From contig CADBRE010000093.1 of the NCBI GenBank assembly GCA_902797005.1, positions 1 to 7,416 on the forward strand: a stretch of DNA of 7,416 nt, in the 5' to 3' direction. This document shows, one piece after another, positions 4,904-7,416 of this stretch; the first letter of the stretch is position 1; every line of letters starts with the position of its first letter. The position numbers and the translations under genes were made by a program. The notes under the pieces were generated by a model. It worked only from the letters and a program-made list of their open reading frames with translations. It searched no databases and had not been told where the DNA came from. The stretch is from an uncultured Erysipelotrichaceae bacterium. GTDB lineage: Bacteria > Bacillota_I > Bacilli_A > RF39 > UBA660.

Positions 4904-5247
4904 TGAATATAAAAGAATTAGTTAAGGGGGGAATAACACAGGAGGAATTATTAAACTATTATAATGCTAATATAACTATTGAAAGATTGCCTAGATATAT
5001 AAACGGTTTTGTATTTAATTATCGTGGAATCAATAATATAATAATTAACAAAAATTTATCTGATTTATGTCAAAAATATACAGTAATACATGAACTAGCT
5101 CATATTGAACTATGCCATCTAAATCAAATAAATGATTTTTTAGAGTTTAGCATTGCTAAATATGAAGATCAAGTAGATAAATATATTGAAAAATTAAGAA
5201 AGGAGATTTGCAATGAGACTAGTGACAAAATGGTGCCCAAATTGTAA
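4903..5247 (+). CDS. ImmA/IrrE-type metalloprotease
   Basis: A 114-aa protein with the zinc-protease motif HELAH (H63, E64, H67) in the context TVIHELAHIELCH, typical of the ImmA/IrrE (COG2856) family. A later segment, KYEDQVDKYIEKL, resembles the region carrying the third zinc ligand, with E88 the candidate. In ICEBs1, ImmA cleaves the repressor ImmR to induce the element; here it is encoded in the same operon as a repressor that lacks its own protease domain, so the same pairing is inferred. Start ATG 4903 is chosen because AAAGG precedes it by 11 nt; ATG 4864 in the same frame has no site. It is somewhat shorter than classic ImmA proteins, with a reduced C-terminus. It overlaps the next gene by 35 nt. 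Confidence 0.82.
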   Translation: MNIKELVKGGITQEELLNYYNANITIERLPRYINGFVFNYRGINNIIINKNLSDLCQKYTVIHELAHIELCHLNQINDFLEFSIAKYEDQVDKYIEKLRKEICNETSDKMVPKL

Positions 5248-5650
5248 TTATACATTACAAAAAAAACAAAATGATAGCACAAGTGGTTCAATACAAATAG
5301 GAATACCATACATCAAATGTCCGAATTGTGGGGCAGTATTAATTAAGCCAAATGTGAAAGAGGTAAATATGCTAACAAAATATGATTACTTTAAAATAAT
5401 TATTAGAGGTATTTTTAGTATATTGTTATTGGTTCTAATATCAAATATATTTATATTTGGTATACTTGGTTTAATTACGAATAGTTTTAACTATTCCGTT
5501 ATTATAGTAATTGAAATTATATTATTATTACTATTTTCACGGAGATTTTATAACACATTCAAAAAAGAATTAAATATGTCAGCAGAAAGGCTTAAAGACC
5601 AAAAATATGCACAAATAGTAAACGAAATAAAAAAAGAGTTTTATAATTAA
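5213..5650 (+). CDS. Zinc-ribbon membrane protein (two transmembrane segments)
   Basis: A 145-aa protein of unknown function. The N-terminus is a zinc ribbon with C8-P-N-C11 and C36-P-N-C39-G. After a short linker come two hydrophobic segments (about 66-88 and 93-108). A basic RRF and a charged, helical cytoplasmic tail (110-145) follow. The zinc ribbon and the tail are both expected on the inside. The start ATG 5213 has AAAGGAG 7 nt ahead and lies inside the protease gene. Co-expression with the repressor and protease places it in the lysogenic state; it may be an exclusion or sensing protein, but nothing in the sequence identifies a target. Confidence 0.75.
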   Translation: MRLVTKWCPNCNYTLQKKQNDSTSGSIQIGIPYIKCPNCGAVLIKPNVKEVNMLTKYDYFKIIIRGIFSILLLVLISNIFIFGILGLITNSFNYSVIIVIEIILLLLFSRRFYNTFKKELNMSAERLKDQKYAQIVNEIKKEFYN

Positions 5651-5689
5651 ATATGTTGAATCATTTAGAAAGGAATTAATATAAGAATT

Positions 5690-5980
5690 ATGTATTGCAA
5701 TAAATGTGGAAATAAATTAAATGAAGATGCAAAGTTTTGTGATAAGTGTGGCAAAAAAGTATCTAACAAAGACTTTAATATACAACAAAAGTGTAACAAT
5801 GTTCTAATTGTGACAGGTTCATTACAATTACTATCATATATTGGCGCAATAAAAAAATATGATGATGTTGAGAAAGCTTTCAAAGTAATATTTCAAAATA
5901 TTCCTCATGCAATCGGCTTTAATTTCATTATCATAATTGGATTAATAATTGTCTTAGTAATTAAAAAGAAAAACAAATAA
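5690..5980 (+). CDS. Small zinc-ribbon membrane protein
   Basis: A 96-aa protein beginning MYCNKCGNKLNEDAKFCDKCG, a standard zinc ribbon (C3, C6, C17, C20). A moderately hydrophobic stretch (38-54) and a clear transmembrane helix at about 73-91 follow, with a Lys-rich end (KKKNK). It repeats the plan of the preceding gene: a cytoplasmic zinc ribbon anchored in the membrane. The ATG is secure because the ribbon begins at residue 3 and the frame closes just upstream, but the nearest AAAGGA lies about 15 nt away, a poor spacing that suggests low expression or reliance on coupling. Function unknown. Confidence 0.72.
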   Translation: MYCNKCGNKLNEDAKFCDKCGKKVSNKDFNIQQKCNNVLIVTGSLQLLSYIGAIKKYDDVEKAFKVIFQNIPHAIGFNFIIIIGLIIVLVIKKKNK

Positions 5981-5984
5981 AAAC

Positions 5985-6007
5985 ACCTCGTACTGCGAAT
6001 ACGAGGT
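5985..6007 (-). terminator. Hairpin terminator, U-tract on the minus strand
   Basis: ACCTCGTA (5985-5992) and TACGAGGT (6000-6007) form a perfect 8-bp stem with a 7-nt loop. On the minus strand it is followed by GTTTTTATTTG, a good U-tract. On the plus strand the tail is CAAAATAG, so stopping of the immunity operon would be weaker. No minus-strand gene reads into it locally; it could stop transcripts entering from the tRNA side. Confidence 0.65.
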
Positions 6008-6011
6008 CAAA

Positions 6012-6055
6012 ATAGAAAAACACCTAATCTACCACGATTAACAGAGTTTTTCTAT
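6012..6055. repeat. 10-bp inverted repeat around the shared 14-bp element
   Basis: ATAGAAAAAC (6012-6021) and GTTTTTCTAT (6046-6055) are perfect reverse complements separated by 24 nt, and the shared 14-mer begins right after the left arm. It lies 40-84 nt ahead of the integrase ATG, in the only space where the integrase promoter and leader can be. A weak promoter match, TTAACA (6038-6043) with TTATAT (6062-6067), overlaps the right arm. It may be an operator or an RNA hairpin. Confidence 0.5.
6022..6035 (+). repeat. 14-bp element shared with the excisionase-like gene leader (copy 2)
   Basis: ACCTAATCTACCAC on the plus strand is identical to the minus-strand copy at 3761-3774. It sits between the two arms of the inverted repeat at 6012-6055, about 60 nt ahead of the integrase start. 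Confidence 0.7.
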
Positions 6056-6095
6056 ACAAAATTATATCATAGAAATTAGAAAGGAGCAAATAAAA

Positions 6096-7316
6096 ATGGC
6101 AGTAATGCAATTAAAAGATAAAGAAACAGGGAAACCTATTAAAGATAAGCAAGGAAGAAGTTGGTATTTTAAAACATATTTCACTCCCCTTTCAGGAGAA
6201 AGAAAACAATATAAATCAAAGAAGTATTTAAACAAAAAAGATGCAGAAGAAGCCGAAAGACAGTTTTTAAATGAATGTGATATAGCATCAAAAGGGCCAT
6301 CTATTAAAATAACGCTTGATGAATTATTTAATGAATATGAAACATATAGAACTAGCAAAAAGAATAAAGATTCTTCAAATTATAGCGACTGGTGTAACTA
6401 CAATAATCATATATCGCCTTTTTTAGGTAATAAGAATATTACTGAAATTAATTTACTAGATATCAGAAACTGGCACAAATATATGGACCTAAAAACGCAT
6501 GGAAAAGAAGAAAAGCCATACTCATATAAGTTTAAAACTAAAATTCACGTTTTACTATCATGTATTTTAGAATATGCTAAAAGTATTGGATACATATTAG
6601 ATAATGTTGCTGATAGACACGGTAACTTTACATACCAAAATGATGAAGTAATTATTGAAGAAGATGAATTGATATACCAAACACCATATGAGTTTGAAAG
6701 ATATATAAACGAAGTACAAGAATTGAAGTGGAAAGTTTGGTTTAGTTTTTTATATTGGAACGGATGCAGAAAAGGTGAAATGCAAGCACTGACTTATGAA
6801 GATATCGACTTTGACAATAATTTAATTAGAATTAATAAGACTCTTTCAAACAAAATTAAAGGCGGCGGATTTAAAATTACGAACACAAAGAATAGAAGAA
6901 ATCGTAAAATAGCAATTTTAAGCCAATTACGGCCTCTTTTAAAAGAATGGGTAGATTATAACAAAGAATATGAAAACTTTTCTGAAAAGTGGTTTTTATT
7001 CGGTAATACTCATTATTTTTCAAATACTACTATTGATGAAGTTAAAGATTATTACTACAATGTTTTAAACGAAAAGTATCCTAACGAAAAGATAACGAGA
7101 TTGACAACACACCAATTTGGGAGACATTCACATGCTAGTTTGTTAATTTCATTAGGAATACCAATCGAACAGATAGCCGAAAGACTGGGAGACACTGTTG
7201 AAGTAATTAGAAAAACTTATGCACACTTGTTTCCTACTTATAATGATAATATAATTTCAACAGTAACTGATGAAAATATAAAAAAATTAAATGAAAAAAC
7301 TAAGAAATATTTGTAA
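6096..7316 (+). CDS. int: Tyrosine recombinase (phage integrase)
   Basis: A 406-aa protein of the usual length for phage integrases of this class. Residues 1-65 form an arm-type DNA-binding domain (KDKQGRSWYFKTYFTPLSG...). Residues 70-175 are the SAM-like core-binding domain, and 190-395 the catalytic domain. Active-site residues seen: R225 (GCRKGEMQAL), K265 (TKNRRNRKI), H339 and R343 (THQFGRHSHAS) and the nucleophile Y375 (KTYAHLFP). D366 stands at the second His/Trp position (RLGD). The His-Arg spacing is H-x-x-x-R rather than the usual H-x-x-R because of an extra Gly342 (codon GGG, 7119-7121). AAAGGAG lies 9 nt before the ATG. The gene faces a tRNA-Pro 3' end 84 nt past its stop, as expected for a site-specific integrase beside its attachment site. 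Confidence 0.93.
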   Translation: MAVMQLKDKETGKPIKDKQGRSWYFKTYFTPLSGERKQYKSKKYLNKKDAEEAERQFLNECDIASKGPSIKITLDELFNEYETYRTSKKNKDSSNYSDWCNYNNHISPFLGNKNITEINLLDIRNWHKYMDLKTHGKEEKPYSYKFKTKIHVLLSCILEYAKSIGYILDNVADRHGNFTYQNDEVIIEEDELIYQTPYEFERYINEVQELKWKVWFSFLYWNGCRKGEMQALTYEDIDFDNNLIRINKTLSNKIKGGGFKITNTKNRRNRKIAILSQLRPLLKEWVDYNKEYENFSEKWFLFGNTHYFSNTTIDEVKDYYYNVLNEKYPNEKITRLTTHQFGRHSHASLLISLGIPIEQIAERLGDTVEVIRKTYAHLFPTYNDNIISTVTDENIKKLNEKTKKYL

Positions 7317-7329
7317 AGGAGATGAAAAA

Positions 7330-7349
7330 TAGTACCTATTTAGTACCTA
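7330..7349 (+). repeat. Tandem 9-bp direct repeats, possible integrase arm sites
   Basis: TAGTACCTA occurs at 7330-7338 and again at 7341-7349, 11 bp apart, between the integrase stop and the tRNA. Tyrosine integrases with an N-terminal arm-binding domain bind short direct repeats flanking the attachment core, and this is a suitable place. The assignment rests on position and spacing. Confidence 0.45.
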
Positions 7350-7370
7350 AAATCAAATAATAAAAATAAA

Positions 7371-7388
7371 ACCCCGTAATTACGAGGT
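7371..7388 (-). terminator. Terminator downstream of the tRNA-Pro gene
   Basis: On the minus strand ACCTCGT (7382-7388) pairs with ACGGGGT (7371-7377) around an AATT loop, with one U-G pair, and is followed by TTTATTTTTATT. It lies 12 nt beyond the tRNA 3' end and would end the tRNA transcript. If the prophage junction is inside the tRNA, this terminator is supplied by the phage. Its left arm repeats the CACCTCGTA sequence of the hairpin at 5985-6007. Confidence 0.65.
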
Positions 7389-7400
7389 GATTTATCTAAA

Positions 7401-7416
7401 TGGTCGGGAAGACAGG
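7401..7416 (-). tRNA. 3' end of tRNA-Pro (cut by the window), likely attachment site
   Basis: The minus strand of the last 16 bases reads CCTGTCTTCCCGACCA. This is CCTGT (3' side of the T arm), CTTCCCG (3' strand of the acceptor stem), discriminator A and an encoded CCA. It implies a 5' acceptor strand CGGGAAG; C1 and this stem fit tRNA-Pro(UGG) of Bacillota, whose 3' end I recall as identical. The tRNA 3' end faces the integrase, so the attachment core is expected to lie in or across this segment. Only 16 nt are visible, so isotype rests on recollection. Confidence 0.78.

Noticed and set aside
4161..5247. Xre plus COG2856 pair as a toxin-antitoxin system
   Set aside because: The operator array, divergent Cro-like gene, downstream integrase and neighbouring phage replication genes fit a repressor/anti-repressor protease pair far better.
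5665..5883. Minus-strand open frame over the small zinc-ribbon gene
   Set aside because: Antisense to a gene with an obvious zinc-ribbon; no ribosome binding site.
6062..6358. Minus-strand open frame over the start of the integrase
   Set aside because: Antisense to the arm-binding domain; no start signal and no recognisable sequence.
1..7416. Integrative conjugative element rather than phage
   Set aside because: The ImmR/ImmA/Int set occurs in such elements, but the helicase loader, Phg_2220_C initiator, ERF and exonuclease form a phage early operon and no relaxase or transfer gene is seen. The rest of the element is outside the window, so this is not absolute.

Overview
This window looks like the early, immunity and integration end of a temperate phage (prophage) of a low-GC Bacillota host. 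The DNA is strongly AT-rich, ribosome binding sites are of the strong AGGAGG/AAAGGAG type, and TGA is used as a stop (gene ending at 1758), so the genetic code is standard and a Mycoplasma-type code is unlikely. Gene families (ERF annealing protein, helicase loader, Phg_2220_C replication protein, ImmR/ImmA-like immunity pair, arm-binding tyrosine integrase) are those of Firmicute siphovirus-type prophages. The last 16 bases (7401-7416) read on the minus strand as the 3' end of a tRNA-Pro gene including CCA. This is a classic integration site, so the right edge is probably the prophage-host junction.

Layout. Positions 1-3979, minus strand: one tightly packed early operon read leftward. Its order is Cro-like regulator, small excisionase-like HTH protein, 40-aa membrane peptide, replication initiator with internal iterons, helicase loader, zinc-ribbon protein, 43-aa very acidic peptide, ERF annealing protein, 104-aa unknown, PD-(D/E)XK exonuclease, and a NinB-like protein cut by the window edge. 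Most of these genes overlap or abut. Positions 3980-4160: the lysis/lysogeny switch, with divergent promoters and four near-identical operators of form TYCAA-N5-TTGRA. Positions 4161-5980, plus strand: the immunity operon, with an Xre repressor, a multi-pass membrane protein, an ImmA-type metalloprotease and two zinc-ribbon membrane proteins. Positions 5981-6095: a hairpin, an inverted repeat and a 14-bp element shared with the leader of the excisionase-like gene. Positions 6096-7316: tyrosine integrase. Positions 7317-7416: tandem 9-bp repeats, a tRNA-side terminator and the tRNA-Pro 3' end.

Working model. The Xre repressor binds the operators and shuts the leftward early promoter, whose spacer contains one operator. 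The repressor has no self-cleavage domain, so induction probably depends on the ImmA-like protease. The ribosome binding site of that protease lies in the loop of a 9-bp hairpin. Once derepressed, the leftward operon makes Cro, an excision/regulatory protein, the replication initiator and loader, and a recombination module (exonuclease plus annealing protein). The integrase and its flanking sites handle entry into and exit from tRNA-Pro. The membrane and zinc-ribbon genes in the immunity operon have the position of lysogenic-conversion or exclusion genes, but their function cannot be read from the sequence.
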